A stretch of 64,000 nt of DNA from Bradyrhizobium sp. WSM471 (GCF_000244915.1 NZ_CM001442.1:4526001-4590000); one strand, 5' to 3'. Shown: positions 37,216 to 49,159, counted from the first letter of the stretch. The notes: generated by a model not told the origin, from the letters alone. Translations and numbers: made by a program.

Positions 37216-37965
37216 ATGAATAAGCTTCTTATTGGTGCAATCGGTGCAGTGGCGATGGGCCTGTCGGCTCCGGCCAGTGCGGCGGACATGGCCGCGCGTC
37301 CTTACACGAAGGCGCCAATGGCCGCGCCCGCACCGATCTATACCTGGACCGGCTTCTACGCCGGTGTGCAGGGAGGCGGCGGCTGGGGTCGTAGCGACGA
37401 GACCTTCTTCGACGGTCCGAACACAGCGATCTTCGCGGGCAGCCAGAGGTATGACACGAGCGGCGGCTTCGTCGGCGGGGTGTTCGGCTACAATTGGCAG
37501 TCCGGTCCGGCCGTGTTCGGCATCGAAGGCGACTATCACTGGGCCGACATCAGCGGCCGTTCGGCCGAGATTAACGCCGGCCTCGGCGACACCTACTTCA
37601 CGAAGATTCGTGGCTTCGGCGACATCAAGGGCCGTCTCGGCTACTCGACCGGCCCCGCGCTCTGGTTCGTCAGCGGCGGTGCCGCGGTCGGTGACATCCA
37701 GCACCGCTACGACGGCGTTCCCGGAAACGTCTTCGTCCAGAACGACTGGCGCTGGGGTTGGACCGTCGGTGCAGGCGCTGAATACATGTTCGCTCCGAAC
37801 TGGTCAGCCAAGGTCGAGTATAACTACATCGATTTCGGCAGGAGCACGATCCAATACTCTCCAGTGGTCACCAACCGCTCCGAATGGACCGACACCGTTC
37901 ACACCATCAAGGTGGGCGTGAACTATCACTTCAACTGGGGCGGCTCGCTCGTCGCGAAGTACTGA
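37216..37965 (+). CDS. Omp25/31-like outer membrane beta-barrel protein (249 aa)
   Basis: Signal peptide MNKLLIGAIGAVAMGLSAPASA is followed by the segment ADMAARPYTKAPMAAPAP, then WTGFYAGVQGGGGWGR, and alternating strands characteristic of an 8-stranded barrel (GFVGGVFGYNWQSGP, FGIEGDYHWADIS, VGAGAEYMFAPNWSAKVEYNY). It ends in HTIKVGVNYHFNWGG...VAKY, with a terminal aromatic. It sits in the outer membrane. GGGGAGACTGGCA precedes the ATG. It is the first of two tandem paralogues, and each has its own terminator. Confidence 0.88.
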   Translation: MNKLLIGAIGAVAMGLSAPASAADMAARPYTKAPMAAPAPIYTWTGFYAGVQGGGGWGRSDETFFDGPNTAIFAGSQRYDTSGGFVGGVFGYNWQSGPAVFGIEGDYHWADISGRSAEINAGLGDTYFTKIRGFGDIKGRLGYSTGPALWFVSGGAAVGDIQHRYDGVPGNVFVQNDWRWGWTVGAGAEYMFAPNWSAKVEYNYIDFGRSTIQYSPVVTNRSEWTDTVHTIKVGVNYHFNWGGSLVAKY

Positions 37966-37989
37966 TATCCCTCTGATATCATTGAGATC

Positions 37990-38017
37990 AAAGGCCGGCC
38001 CTGTGCCGGCCTTTTTT
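37990..38017 (+). terminator. Rho-independent terminator after the first porin
   Basis: AAAGGCCGGC (37990-37999), a 5-base loop, GCCGGCCTTT (38005-38014), then T. The stem sequence is the same as at 38924-38950. Confidence 0.88.
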
Positions 38018-38199
38018 GCTGTGCTTCCCAGCTCGGAATAGTCAGTCAACAACCATTACGTTTCAAACATGGTGTGACTTTTGAGTGACACAACTTGCGG
38101 CTTCACTGGTGTATGGAGACATCAGTTGGACCACCGCGTCCGATGCCCTTCCCGATCGTGGAAGGCACAATCAGAAACTGGGACTGGGATTAGTTGAAA

Positions 38200-38889
38200 A
38201 TGAAAAAGGTTTGGTTGGCTTCGGCCTGTTTGTTCGCTCTCGCTGCCCCGGCTTCGGCCGCTGATCTGGCGGCGCGCCCCTACACCAAGGCTCCGGTGGC
38301 CATGGCTTCGGTCTACAACTGGACCGGCTTCTACCTCGGTATCGTCGGTGGTGGTGCTTGGGAAAATTCCTCGACCGACCCGAAGATGAAGGGCGGCTTC
38401 GTCGGCGGCACCGCCGGCTATAACTGGCAGACCGGCAACGTCGTGTTCGGCGTCGAGGCCGATGGCGCCTGGGCAGACGTCAGCGCTTCGGCCGCTGGTA
38501 CGGTTTTCGTTGCGGGCGTCGGTGGCATCCCCGCCTCGCTGAGCTCCAAGACTGACGCGATGGGCACCGTGCGCGGCCGCATCGGCTGGGCCGTCAACAA
38601 CGTGCTGTTCTACGGCACCGGTGGTTACGCCTGGATCGACAACAAGCTCACCGCCACCCTGGGCGGTCTCTCGGTCTCCGACAGCAAGTTCCACTCGGGC
38701 TGGACCGTCGGCGCGGGCGTCGAGGCGTTCTTCGCTCCGCAGTGGTCGGTCAAGGGCGAATACCTCTATCGCAGCCTCGGCGGCGAGACCTACTTCGGAG
38801 GCGCCATTCCGACCGGAACGCTCAACCTCCACACCGTGCAGGTCGGCGTGAACTATCACTTCGGGGGCCCGGTGGTCGCGAAGTACTGA
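38200..38889 (+). CDS. Omp25/31-like outer membrane beta-barrel protein (229 aa)
   Basis: A paralogue of the preceding gene. Signal peptide MKKVWLASACLFALAAPASA, then ADLAARPYTKAPVAMASV, WTGFYLGIVGGGAW, GFVGGTAGYNWQTGNVVFGV and a C-terminus HTVQVGVNYHFGGPVVAKY. I start at ATG 38200 (a TTG two codons earlier is possible). It differs from its neighbour mainly in the loops, as expected for surface-exposed turns. Confidence 0.88.
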   Translation: MKKVWLASACLFALAAPASAADLAARPYTKAPVAMASVYNWTGFYLGIVGGGAWENSSTDPKMKGGFVGGTAGYNWQTGNVVFGVEADGAWADVSASAAGTVFVAGVGGIPASLSSKTDAMGTVRGRIGWAVNNVLFYGTGGYAWIDNKLTATLGGLSVSDSKFHSGWTVGAGVEAFFAPQWSVKGEYLYRSLGGETYFGGAIPTGTLNLHTVQVGVNYHFGGPVVAKY

Positions 38890-38923
38890 GTTCAGTACCT
38901 AGCTCCAACGCATCCACGTTACG

Positions 38924-38950
38924 AAAGGCCGGCCTTGCGCCGGCCTTTTT
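38924..38950 (+). terminator. Rho-independent terminator after the second porin
   Basis: AAAGGCCGGC (38924-38933), a 5-base loop, GCCGGCCTTT (38939-38948), then T. The stem arms are identical to those of the first porin's terminator. Confidence 0.88.
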
Positions 38951-39171
38951 GTTTGACGGGCACGTCGCCTCGAGTTTCGACTGCCGCGCTCCTGCCAGAT
39001 GCCGCCAGCGCGCCAACAATCCGTTGACGATTCGCAAACGCCACTGGAAATCCGCCCCCGTTCTTCCTACGTTCGCTCACATACCCATCGGCGCCGATCC
39101 CGGTTCCGGGCGAAGCGCGCCTATTACGTTGGCGCGATCGCGCGCTTTTGGATTCCTTGAGGACCACCAGG

Positions 39172-42153
<2,982 letters not shown>

Positions 42154-42200
42154 GTTACGCAGCGAGAGCATGCCGACACATTGTCTGAGGGAGACTGAGT

Positions 42201-42764
42201 TTGCCTGCCGGACTTGTGCAAACCTATCGTGCGTTCGCCTACAATAATGCTTGGGCGAACCATCGGCTGCTCACCGCTTGCGCCGCGCTGTCTCAGGCTG
42301 ACTTCGAAGCCGCACGAACCGGCTTCTTTCCAAGCCTGCAGCGCACGCTGAACCACATCCATGTCATCGACCTCTTCTATGTCGATGCACTGGAGGGCGG
42401 ATGGCTAGGGCCGGCGGCCTGGAAGAACCAAGTGCCGCACCCTTCCCTTGCTGCGCTGAAGCCCGCGCAGGCCGTGATCGACAAGCGCTTGATTGCCATC
42501 TGCGATGCACTGACGCCCGAGCTGCTCGACGGTCTCGTGCGGATCAACCGCGACACCCGCGTGCAGATCGAACGTCGCGACCGGCTGCTCATGCATCTGT
42601 TTCAGCATCAAATTCATCATCGCGGACAGGCGCATGCCATGCTGTCCGAAACGAACGTTCCTCCGCCCCAGCTGGACGAGTTCTTCGCCGAGGGAGAGGC
42701 GCCGCTCAGGGCCTCCGAATTCGACCAACTCGGATGGACCGAAAAAACCGTTTGGAAAGCCTAG
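42201..42764 (+). CDS. DinB-family protein (187 aa)
   Basis: The four-helix DinB/YfiT-like fold with three metal-ligand His: TLNHIHVIDLFYVDALEG in helix 2 and MHLFQHQIHHRGQAHAMLSE in helix 4. An N-terminal YNNAWANHRLL matches the family start. Members are metal-dependent enzymes, including thiol transferases; the substrate is unknown. The start is TTG 42201, with GAGGGAGACTGAG upstream. It lies 47 bases after uvrA and 18 before the HAD gene, so it may share their transcript. Confidence 0.8.
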   Translation: MPAGLVQTYRAFAYNNAWANHRLLTACAALSQADFEAARTGFFPSLQRTLNHIHVIDLFYVDALEGGWLGPAAWKNQVPHPSLAALKPAQAVIDKRLIAICDALTPELLDGLVRINRDTRVQIERRDRLLMHLFQHQIHHRGQAHAMLSETNVPPPQLDEFFAEGEAPLRASEFDQLGWTEKTVWKA

Positions 42765-42782
42765 CGGTGTAACTTCGTCACC

Positions 42783-43457
42783 ATGCCCTATTCCCTCGCC
42801 ATCTTCGATCTCGACGGCACGCTGGCCAACAGCTTTCCGTGGTTCCTGCGCACCATCAACGACGTCGCCGATCGCTTCGGCTTTCGCCGTGTTGCGGATG
42901 AGGATGTCGAGGGGCTGCGGCACGCTTCGTCGCGCGAGATTCTTAGCCGACTCGAGGTGCCCCTGTGGAAGCTGCCGGCGATCGCGCGGCATGCGCGGCG
43001 GCTGAAGGCGGAGGCTGCAGCGGAGATTGCGCTGTTTCCGGGCGTCGAGGTGATGTTGCGGAGGCTGGCGGAGAGCGGCGTGCAGCTGGCGCTGGTGACC
43101 TCGGACAGCGAAGCCAATGCGCGCGAAAAACTCGGCGAAGCCGCCGCGCTGTTCGCGCATTTCGATTGCGCGGCATCGCTGTTCGGCAAGCCGTCGAAAT
43201 TTCGCCGCGTCATGCGGCGCGCCGGCGTGGAGCCGGGCAAGGTCATCTCGGTCGGCGACGAGGTACGCGACATCGAGGCGGCGCGAGCTGTCGGCATTGC
43301 CTGCGGCGCGGTCGGCTGGGGTTATGCGGCGCCGGCGGCGCTGCGGGCGCTGGCACCGGATCACATGTTTGAGCGGATGGATGAGATTGTGTGGACGCTG
43401 TGCCCCGGTGCAGTAGCCCGGATGAGCGAAGCGACATCCGGGAACGCCGGTGGATGA
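42783..43457 (+). CDS. HAD-family phosphatase with a repeat-derived C-terminal tail (224 aa)
   Basis: All HAD motifs are present: FDLDGTLANS (nucleophile Asp10), ALVTSDS, FGKPSKFRRVM (Lys) and ISVGDEVRDIEAA. The helical cap with the GLRHAS-type segment fits a phosphoglycolate-phosphatase-like subgroup; the substrate is unknown. The final 14 residues (VARMSEATSGNAGG) are encoded by the left arm of the family 2 repeat at 43413-43499. The repeat therefore supplied the stop and changed the end of the protein. Confidence 0.85.
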   Translation: MPYSLAIFDLDGTLANSFPWFLRTINDVADRFGFRRVADEDVEGLRHASSREILSRLEVPLWKLPAIARHARRLKAEAAAEIALFPGVEVMLRRLAESGVQLALVTSDSEANAREKLGEAAALFAHFDCAASLFGKPSKFRRVMRRAGVEPGKVISVGDEVRDIEAARAVGIACGAVGWGYAAPAALRALAPDHMFERMDEIVWTLCPGAVARMSEATSGNAGG

Positions 43458-43499
43458 GGAGAGCCCTGTCCCGCATGTCGCTCCGCTCATGCGGGCTAC
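43413..43499. repeat. Interspersed palindromic repeat (family 2, copy B), overlapping the HAD gene end
   Basis: The left arm 43413-43442 (GTAGCCCGGATGAGCGAAGC...) and right arm 43470-43499 pair with three mismatches over 30 bases. The HAD stop codon lies between the arms at 43455-43457. Related to 33046-33129. Confidence 0.85.
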
Positions 43500-43505
43500 A
43501 CGCCC

Positions 43506-44459
43506 CTACTCGGTCTTCCGCAAGAACGCCCCAAACGCGCGCGGGCCGTCGCCGGTCTTGACCTCACCGATCACCTTCATCTCGACCGCGTCGATGATGT
43601 CGAGCGTGTTGCTTTCCCAACAGGCGACGATGACGCGCTTGCCGTCGGCGGTCGCAGCGATGCCTTCGGGATAATCGCCGACATTGATGCGCTTGATCGG
43701 CTTCAAGGTCGCCAGATCGAACACGCTGACTGTGCCGCCATATTGATCGGTGACGAAGCCGCGTCCCAAGGTCAGCGCCACCGCATAAGGGCGCATCCCG
43801 ACCGGCACGCGGCCGATCTCGTTACCCGCGGCGATATCGATCACGGAGACGTCGTTGGAGCCGACGTTGGCGGTGTAGGCGCGCTTGCCCTCGGCATCGA
43901 TGGTGACACCGAACGGACGCGTGCCGACCTTGATGGTCGCCCCCCGCTGGCGCGTCGCGGTGTCGACCACCGAGACGCTGTCGTCGTCGCGGTCGGCCGA
44001 GAGCAGCAGCTTGCCATCCGGCGTCACCGCCAGACCTGACGGCGAGGCGCCGACCGCGATGCTGGCCGTGACGCTGCGCGAGGCCGTATCGATCACCCGT
44101 ACCGCAGCTGCATACCAGTCTGCGACATAGACGGTCTTGCTGTCAGGCGCGACCGCGATGCCGAGTGGCCCGCCACCGACCTCGATCCGCCCCGCAACCT
44201 GCCGCATTGCCGCGTCCACCACCGTCACGGCCTTGGCATCCGGGCTCGTCACATAGGCAAAACGCCCGTCCGCGCTGACGGCGATGCCGGCCGGCTTGCC
44301 GCCGATCGGGATCATCGCAATGCTGCGCGCCGTGGCGAGGTCCACGATCATCAGATCGTCGCTGAGCTGGTTGGTGACGAACGCCTCTTCGGCGGTCGTA
44401 TGCGCGATGCCGACCAGGCAAACGCTGGCGGCGAGCGCCGCCAGGACGAGCGTCCGCAC
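43506..44459 (-). CDS. Secreted YVTN-type beta-propeller protein (317 aa)
   Basis: A signal peptide (residues 1-23, ending TTAEE) precedes seven-bladed-propeller repeats. Each has the pattern [IV]-x2-G-x-P-x-G-[IV]-A-[VL]-x2-D-G-K, for example GGKPAGIAVSADGRFAYVT, GASPSGLAVTPDGKLLLSA and GDYPEGIAATADGKRVIVA. Such periplasmic propellers often accompany quinoprotein dehydrogenases. It is the second gene of an operon with an SRPBCC protein (2-base gap), but no quinoprotein gene is in this window. Confidence 0.8.
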   Translation of the reverse strand: MRTLVLAALAASVCLVGIAHTTAEEAFVTNQLSDDLMIVDLATARSIAMIPIGGKPAGIAVSADGRFAYVTSPDAKAVTVVDAAMRQVAGRIEVGGGPLGIAVAPDSKTVYVADWYAAAVRVIDTASRSVTASIAVGASPSGLAVTPDGKLLLSADRDDDSVSVVDTATRQRGATIKVGTRPFGVTIDAEGKRAYTANVGSNDVSVIDIAAGNEIGRVPVGMRPYAVALTLGRGFVTDQYGGTVSVFDLATLKPIKRINVGDYPEGIAATADGKRVIVACWESNTLDIIDAVEMKVIGEVKTGDGPRAFGAFLRKTE

Positions 44460-44461
44460 CG

Positions 44462-45043
44462 TCAGCTTCCGCTCTCGATCTTCTTCTTCAAAGACTCGAG
44501 GCCGGCCTTGTAGAGCCCGCTCACCGCAGTCTTGGCAGCCTCGTCACTCAGCTCCGGCGGCGGGTCGTTGTTGGGAAAGCCGCGGTAGAACGCGCCGGCC
44601 CATTCCAGCGTCGAGCCCTTGCCGTCGGCACTCGGCGTCACGGTCAGGGTCGAGGAGTAGTTGGTCACCGGCAGCACCTTCACGTCCACATTGGTGATCC
44701 GGTAGGAATAGCTCATGGCGGCGGCGTCGAACTTGTAGAGCTCCTCGTCAACGGTAGCCCCTCCCGTCAGCGTCAGCTTCCGCGTCGCGCTGATCTCGTT
44801 GCCCTTCTCGCCCTCGGTCTTGGTAACAGGCGGCAGCCAGCTCATGTCCTGGAAATTGCCGATTGCGGCCCACACCTTGGCCGGGGCAGCGTTGATCTCG
44901 ATGGATTCGCGCACCTTCTGCCGGGTCGGCCCGTGGGCCCAGGCAGATGTCGAAGCCGGGCCAAACGCCGCCGTCAAAGCCGCCGCGCCCGCGGCAGTCA
45001 GCACCGCGGCCAGGACCGTGCGCCGTCCAATCGTCACCCTCAT
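44462..45043 (-). CDS. Secreted SRPBCC-fold protein, MxaD-like (193 aa)
   Basis: N-terminus MRVTIGRRTVLAAVLTAAGAA has a twin Arg and a long hydrophobic stretch, so export by Tat or Sec is likely. The mature protein has the SRPBCC/START pattern: VRESIEINAAPAKVWAAIGNFQDMSWLPPV, ATRKLTLTGGATVDEEL, SYSYRITN and TLEWAGAFYRG. It resembles MxaD-type periplasmic proteins of alcohol-oxidation clusters. It is the first gene of a two-gene unit with the propeller protein. Confidence 0.75.
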   Translation of the reverse strand: MRVTIGRRTVLAAVLTAAGAAALTAAFGPASTSAWAHGPTRQKVRESIEINAAPAKVWAAIGNFQDMSWLPPVTKTEGEKGNEISATRKLTLTGGATVDEELYKFDAAAMSYSYRITNVDVKVLPVTNYSSTLTVTPSADGKGSTLEWAGAFYRGFPNNDPPPELSDEAAKTAVSGLYKAGLESLKKKIESGS

Positions 45044-46200
45044 CTCGTTTCCTCATGCGTCTCATTGATCATGCGCGACTTGAAGCGCGCTGGGATCATG
45101 GTAGCGCATTTTGCGGCTGCGGGGAGACCCGTTCGTGGCCGCGTTGCGGCGGGCGTCCGCGCGGCCCACAACCCCTTGCCGCCCGGCGGGCAAAACACCC
45201 AATAAGCGGGTCAATCACGGCACGCAAAAATATTTCTCTTTATCCGTAATTCGGATTATCATATAGAAGGGCCATCCCAACCCGGCCGAGGGGCGGATCG
45301 CGATCGTCACGAACGCGGGATGGGACGTGGTGGGCGCAGGCGGCGTCGGCGCGAAGGGCTTCGCAGGGCGGGAAACCGTGAGCGAAGGCGTCGCGCACAC
45401 GACCGGTGCAGCCTGCGTACGGCAAAATCGTGTGGTCCTGGCGCCCGGGGTCTGTGCGCCAAGTGTTGCGGTGATGTGGCGGCCCGACCGGGTCCGCGCA
45501 TCAGCCATCCGCAAGGCGACGGGGGCAATAGTGCATCGCTCCCCGGGGAGATCACGACATAAGCCGTCAAACCACTGCGCAGGGAAGGCCGTGTGTTGGG
45601 CTTCACCTGTATGCCGCTGTGCAGCCTCTTGTAGCGCAACCTTCGCACAGTGGACCGTGGGTGCCAGCCGGCACCCGGCCTTCCCTGCGCCCTCGGCATT
45701 TTGGGGGCGATGGCTGCAGCGAAACTCGGGCCGCGCAGGCCGCGAGAATGCGAAACTGCGCGAACTCCGTGGCTTGAAATATGAAGATCGATTTTGCGCG
45801 CGTGCCCCGGACGCGGCGCAGCGCCCTTGCGGTGCGCCGCAGAGCCGGGGCCCACGCAGCGGCAAATGCACGGCTTCTGGATCCCGGCTCTACGCCGCAA
45901 CGCTTACGCGTTGCAGCTTCTCCGGGGCACGAGCGTGGAACTCTATCTGGCGCGCTGGCGACAGCAACATGCCAAGTACGAAAGCCTCGCGAAAGCTGCA
46001 TCTGGGAAACAGCTAGAAACAAACGGCAACAAAACTGCGTATCCGTCACTTGGACGCAAATTGTAACCTGAGAATGTGAACCAAAATCGTCCTGGGAAGA
46101 CGCAGCTGAGACAGTTTGCCGGCATGAGGCCAGTCCCCACCTCCCGACCCCGCAATGATTGACGGACGTCCGGGACCGCAAGAGCCGCGAGGAGTGCGCG
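45044..46200. repeat. Gene-free stretch holding a degenerate interspersed repeat
   Basis: No frame here looks like a normal gene. All six frames are Arg/Pro/Ala-rich and several overlap each other for hundreds of bases. On the minus strand about 45215-45871 reads through phrases such as GAGKAGCRLAPTVHCAK and ALRMADARTRSGRHIT, which I associate with a repeated sequence often mis-annotated as protein genes in Bradyrhizobium. The stretch between 45232 and 45265 is AT-rich. The last 140 bases should contain the promoter of the gene at 46201. Confidence 0.55.
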
Positions 46201-48273
46201 ATGGTATCAACGTATTTCAGTTACAGCTACATCACGCGCAATCTCAAGCAGTCCCTGACGCGGGTTGAACAGCAACAGGACGTGGCGCGAGAGGCCGCCT
46301 ATTACAAAGCCCACATCGGCAAGGTGAAGTCCGTCGACGAGTTCATGAAAGACTATCGCCTTTATCATTATGCGACGAAGGCATATGGCCTCGAAGACAT
46401 GGCCTACGCCAAGGCCTTCATGAAAAAGGTGCTGGAGAGCGACCTCTCCGACGCAAACAGCTTCGTCAACAAGCTGGTCGACAAGCGTTACCGCGAGTTC
46501 GCCGCGGCATTTTCCTTCAATGGCAGTGCAACGCCGGTTGCGCAATCGGAGAACCAGACCGACGAGATGATCGGTCTGTACACGGCGACCAGGAAAAACC
46601 AGGTCGATGCGCTTGCCAGCGACTCCAATTACTACAGCGCCGAAATCGGCAACATCAGCAGTGCAGACCAGCTCCTGAACAACGACCGTCTTCGCACCTA
46701 TGTTTATTCGGCGTACGGGATCGATCAAAGCAAGTGGTCGCGTGACACGATAAGCCAGGTCTTGCGCAGCGATCCATCCGATCCAAACAGCTACGTCAAC
46801 ACCACTTTTGCGTCTCAGCTGACTGGCCTCAACGCCGACCTTGCTCAGGCCCGATCGGATGTCACCGCCGCCAATTCAAGGATAGCCGACTACACTGCCC
46901 AACTCTCGCAACCGGGCGCGAACGTGACTCAGTTGAACGTCCAGATCCTGGTCGAAAAACATCATTTGGAGTCATATGCGAGCAGCATTTCCAGCCTCAG
47001 CGACCAGATAGGGACGATTGGCGGGTTCGTCGACCTGGCCGGTGCGTTCGAGTTTTCCTCCGACGGGTCGCTTCCGTCAGGTGTGTCGGCGCAGACTGCT
47101 GCAAATGTCACGATCACGAAACAGAAGTTCGACGACAGCAAGTCCGACGTCTATTCGGCGGCAAGCCCCTTGAACGAAGCCTTTGCAATCAGGCAATTCA
47201 GAACAGCCATCCTCAAGATCGATTCAGTCGAGGCGTTCGTATCGACACCGGGCGTGTACAATCTTGCGCTGGGAGCCGTCGGCCTCGATCCCGCAAACGT
47301 CTCGCCGGCGACTGTCAAGGCTGTGCTCGAAAGCGACCTCAACGACCCCAAGAGCTACGTCTATACCCTCAAGGACAATCGATATTTGGGACTGGCCCGC
47401 GCCTTCAACTTCGACGCAAAGGGCAATCTGACGACCCCCTTGGTGGCCCAGGACTCGGCTGAAGTCCTCCAGATCGCGAAGGACTACGTCATTGGGGCGG
47501 TGAAGAGCGCCAGCACGGCAACGCCCCAACAGCAGGCCGCGGTTCGGGCCCAGGCCACGAAGGATGCGTCGGAATATCAGCAGGCCATCGCCGGCATCGA
47601 CAGTGTTTCCGATCTTCTCGCAAACAGGCCGATGGTCGATTTCATTCTCCTGGCCAAGGGTCTGGATCCCAAGAAGGTCAGCACCGATTTTCTCAGGAAG
47701 ATCTTCAGCTCCGACCTGAACGATCCAAAGAGCTTCGCGAACACCGAGAGCGATCCTCGCTTTGCCGAAATCGTGGCGTCGTTCAATTTCGACAGTAAAG
47801 GCAACGTCGCGCGTCTTCCGATGATGGGTCCGCAGAAGCGCGATCAGTTTCGGGAGACACAAGCGAACTATGTCGAGCAAAGTCTGGAGCAGCAGCAAGG
47901 GGATGCCAATCCCGGCGTGCGCCTGGCGCTCTATTTCCAGCGAAAGGCGGGGGACATCACGTCCGCGTACGACATCTTGGCCGACAAGGCTCTTTCGGAG
48001 GTGTTCAGGACCACCTTCGATCTGCCTGACTCGATGGCGGCGATGCCGATCGATCAGCAGGCCAAGTTCGTGGACAGGTTCATGAAGATCAAGGATCTGT
48101 CCGATCCCGCGAAGGTTACGAAGCTGCTGAACCGTTTCTCCGCCATGTATGACATCAGAAACAGCCAGAGCACCGGCCAGGGCCAATCCCCCCTGCTCAA
48201 TCTGTTTCAGGGATCGAGTTCGGGGATCAGTGACTCCACATACTTGGCCATTGCCAAGCTACGCGCCCACTGA
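46201..48273 (+). CDS. DUF1217 repeat protein (690 aa)
   Basis: ATG 46201 follows GAGGAGTGCGCG. The protein has no signal peptide and consists of five or so DUF1217-type units, each with YY.A.IG.V.SVDE, a helical stretch, then an ESDL.D..SFVN-like motif: VLESDLSDANSFVNKLVD, VLRSDPSDPNSYVNTTF, VLESDLNDPKSYVYTLKDN and IFSSDLNDPKSFANTESDP. A coiled-coil insert (AQARSDVTAANSRIADYTA) lies near residue 230. DUF1217 proteins occur in alphaproteobacteria, often near flagellar genes, but no flagellar gene is seen here. GC content is lower than in the neighbours. Confidence 0.8.
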   Translation: MVSTYFSYSYITRNLKQSLTRVEQQQDVAREAAYYKAHIGKVKSVDEFMKDYRLYHYATKAYGLEDMAYAKAFMKKVLESDLSDANSFVNKLVDKRYREFAAAFSFNGSATPVAQSENQTDEMIGLYTATRKNQVDALASDSNYYSAEIGNISSADQLLNNDRLRTYVYSAYGIDQSKWSRDTISQVLRSDPSDPNSYVNTTFASQLTGLNADLAQARSDVTAANSRIADYTAQLSQPGANVTQLNVQILVEKHHLESYASSISSLSDQIGTIGGFVDLAGAFEFSSDGSLPSGVSAQTAANVTITKQKFDDSKSDVYSAASPLNEAFAIRQFRTAILKIDSVEAFVSTPGVYNLALGAVGLDPANVSPATVKAVLESDLNDPKSYVYTLKDNRYLGLARAFNFDAKGNLTTPLVAQDSAEVLQIAKDYVIGAVKSASTATPQQQAAVRAQATKDASEYQQAIAGIDSVSDLLANRPMVDFILLAKGLDPKKVSTDFLRKIFSSDLNDPKSFANTESDPRFAEIVASFNFDSKGNVARLPMMGPQKRDQFRETQANYVEQSLEQQQGDANPGVRLALYFQRKAGDITSAYDILADKALSEVFRTTFDLPDSMAAMPIDQQAKFVDRFMKIKDLSDPAKVTKLLNRFSAMYDIRNSQSTGQGQSPLLNLFQGSSSGISDSTYLAIAKLRAH

Positions 48274-48289
48274 TGATCGCTCGCCGGGG

Positions 48290-49150
48290 CTAGCCCAACA
48301 CCTCGAGCACCAGCTCCATGGTCATCAGCACGGGATTGTCGCCACGGATCAGACGGCCCTCCGCCATGCCGCCGGTGTAGTCGATCAGCGCGACGTCGAG
48401 TGCGGCTTCGAGCGCGCCGGAGGAGCCGGCCGCAATCGTGCCGGCTGTCACCGCAAGCTCGGTCGCGAAGGGCTCGGTCACCCCGCCATGGGTAAATCGG
48501 GCGCCGATGGTCGAACCAACACCGCCATGGATCCTGGCGCGCGCGATGCCTTGCGCGCGGCAGAAGTCTTCGAGACAGAGGGCGAAATCCTGATTGGGGC
48601 GCAGCCGCAGCGCGAAAGCGCGGCTGGTCGTGCGTGCGCCGGTGCGCGCAGCCGCCACGGGCCCGAACAGCTTGAAATTGGTCTCGGGATCGGGCTCTGC
48701 GCTGAACATCGCACCATCGAGACCGAAGGCCTCGACCTCGAACGGCTCGGCGACGTCAGTCTCGTCCGGCAGCATGTGGCCGCCACCGGCGCGGCCATCG
48801 GCCTCCGTCCACAGCCCATGGCAATGAAAGAACGGCGCGCCATCGCGCATGCCCAGCGTCATGCTGGCGAGCCTGGTGCGCGTCACGCCGCCCGGTCGGA
48901 ATGTGTCGCTGTAGAACGCGGCGTTCTCGCTGGTCTTCGACAGCGCCGGCATGACATACCCGAACGGCCCGAGCGCGCCGCGCCCGAAGTTGAGCACACC
49001 GCCGGCCAATCCCTCCGCGGCAAAACCACGGCGTGCCGCCTCCAGCAGCGGCAGACCTGCTTGAAGCGTGAAAGAGAAAGCGCGTCCCCTCGCCTCCACC
49101 CACTGGATGCGTTCGGCGACCGGCACGCCAGGCTGCTTGATGCTGCGCAT
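48290..49150 (-). CDS. Double PPC/DUF296-domain protein (286 aa)
   Basis: Two similar alpha/beta units are visible: residues 20-140 and 150-286. The first has FSFTLQAGLPLLEAARR, GGVLNFGRGALGP and ends FHCHGLWTEADGRAGGGHMLPDE; the second has FALRLRPNQDFALCLEDFC, ARIHGGVGSTIGARF and GTIAAGSSGAL. The G.vlNFG and H.HG...GGH patterns match the PPC/PCC (DUF296) fold. It starts 9 bases after an acyl-CoA synthetase gene on the same strand, so both are one operon; the pair may act on an acyl-CoA or its product. Confidence 0.75.
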   Translation of the reverse strand: MRSIKQPGVPVAERIQWVEARGRAFSFTLQAGLPLLEAARRGFAAEGLAGGVLNFGRGALGPFGYVMPALSKTSENAAFYSDTFRPGGVTRTRLASMTLGMRDGAPFFHCHGLWTEADGRAGGGHMLPDETDVAEPFEVEAFGLDGAMFSAEPDPETNFKLFGPVAAARTGARTTSRAFALRLRPNQDFALCLEDFCRAQGIARARIHGGVGSTIGARFTHGGVTEPFATELAVTAGTIAAGSSGALEAALDVALIDYTGGMAEGRLIRGDNPVLMTMELVLEVLG

Positions 49151-49159
49151 GACGTTTGC

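Noticed and set aside
45215..46200. Several overlapping frames of 60-230 codons
   Set aside because: They overlap in all six frames with the same Arg/Pro/Ala bias, none has a ribosome site, and the DNA looks like an interspersed repeat.
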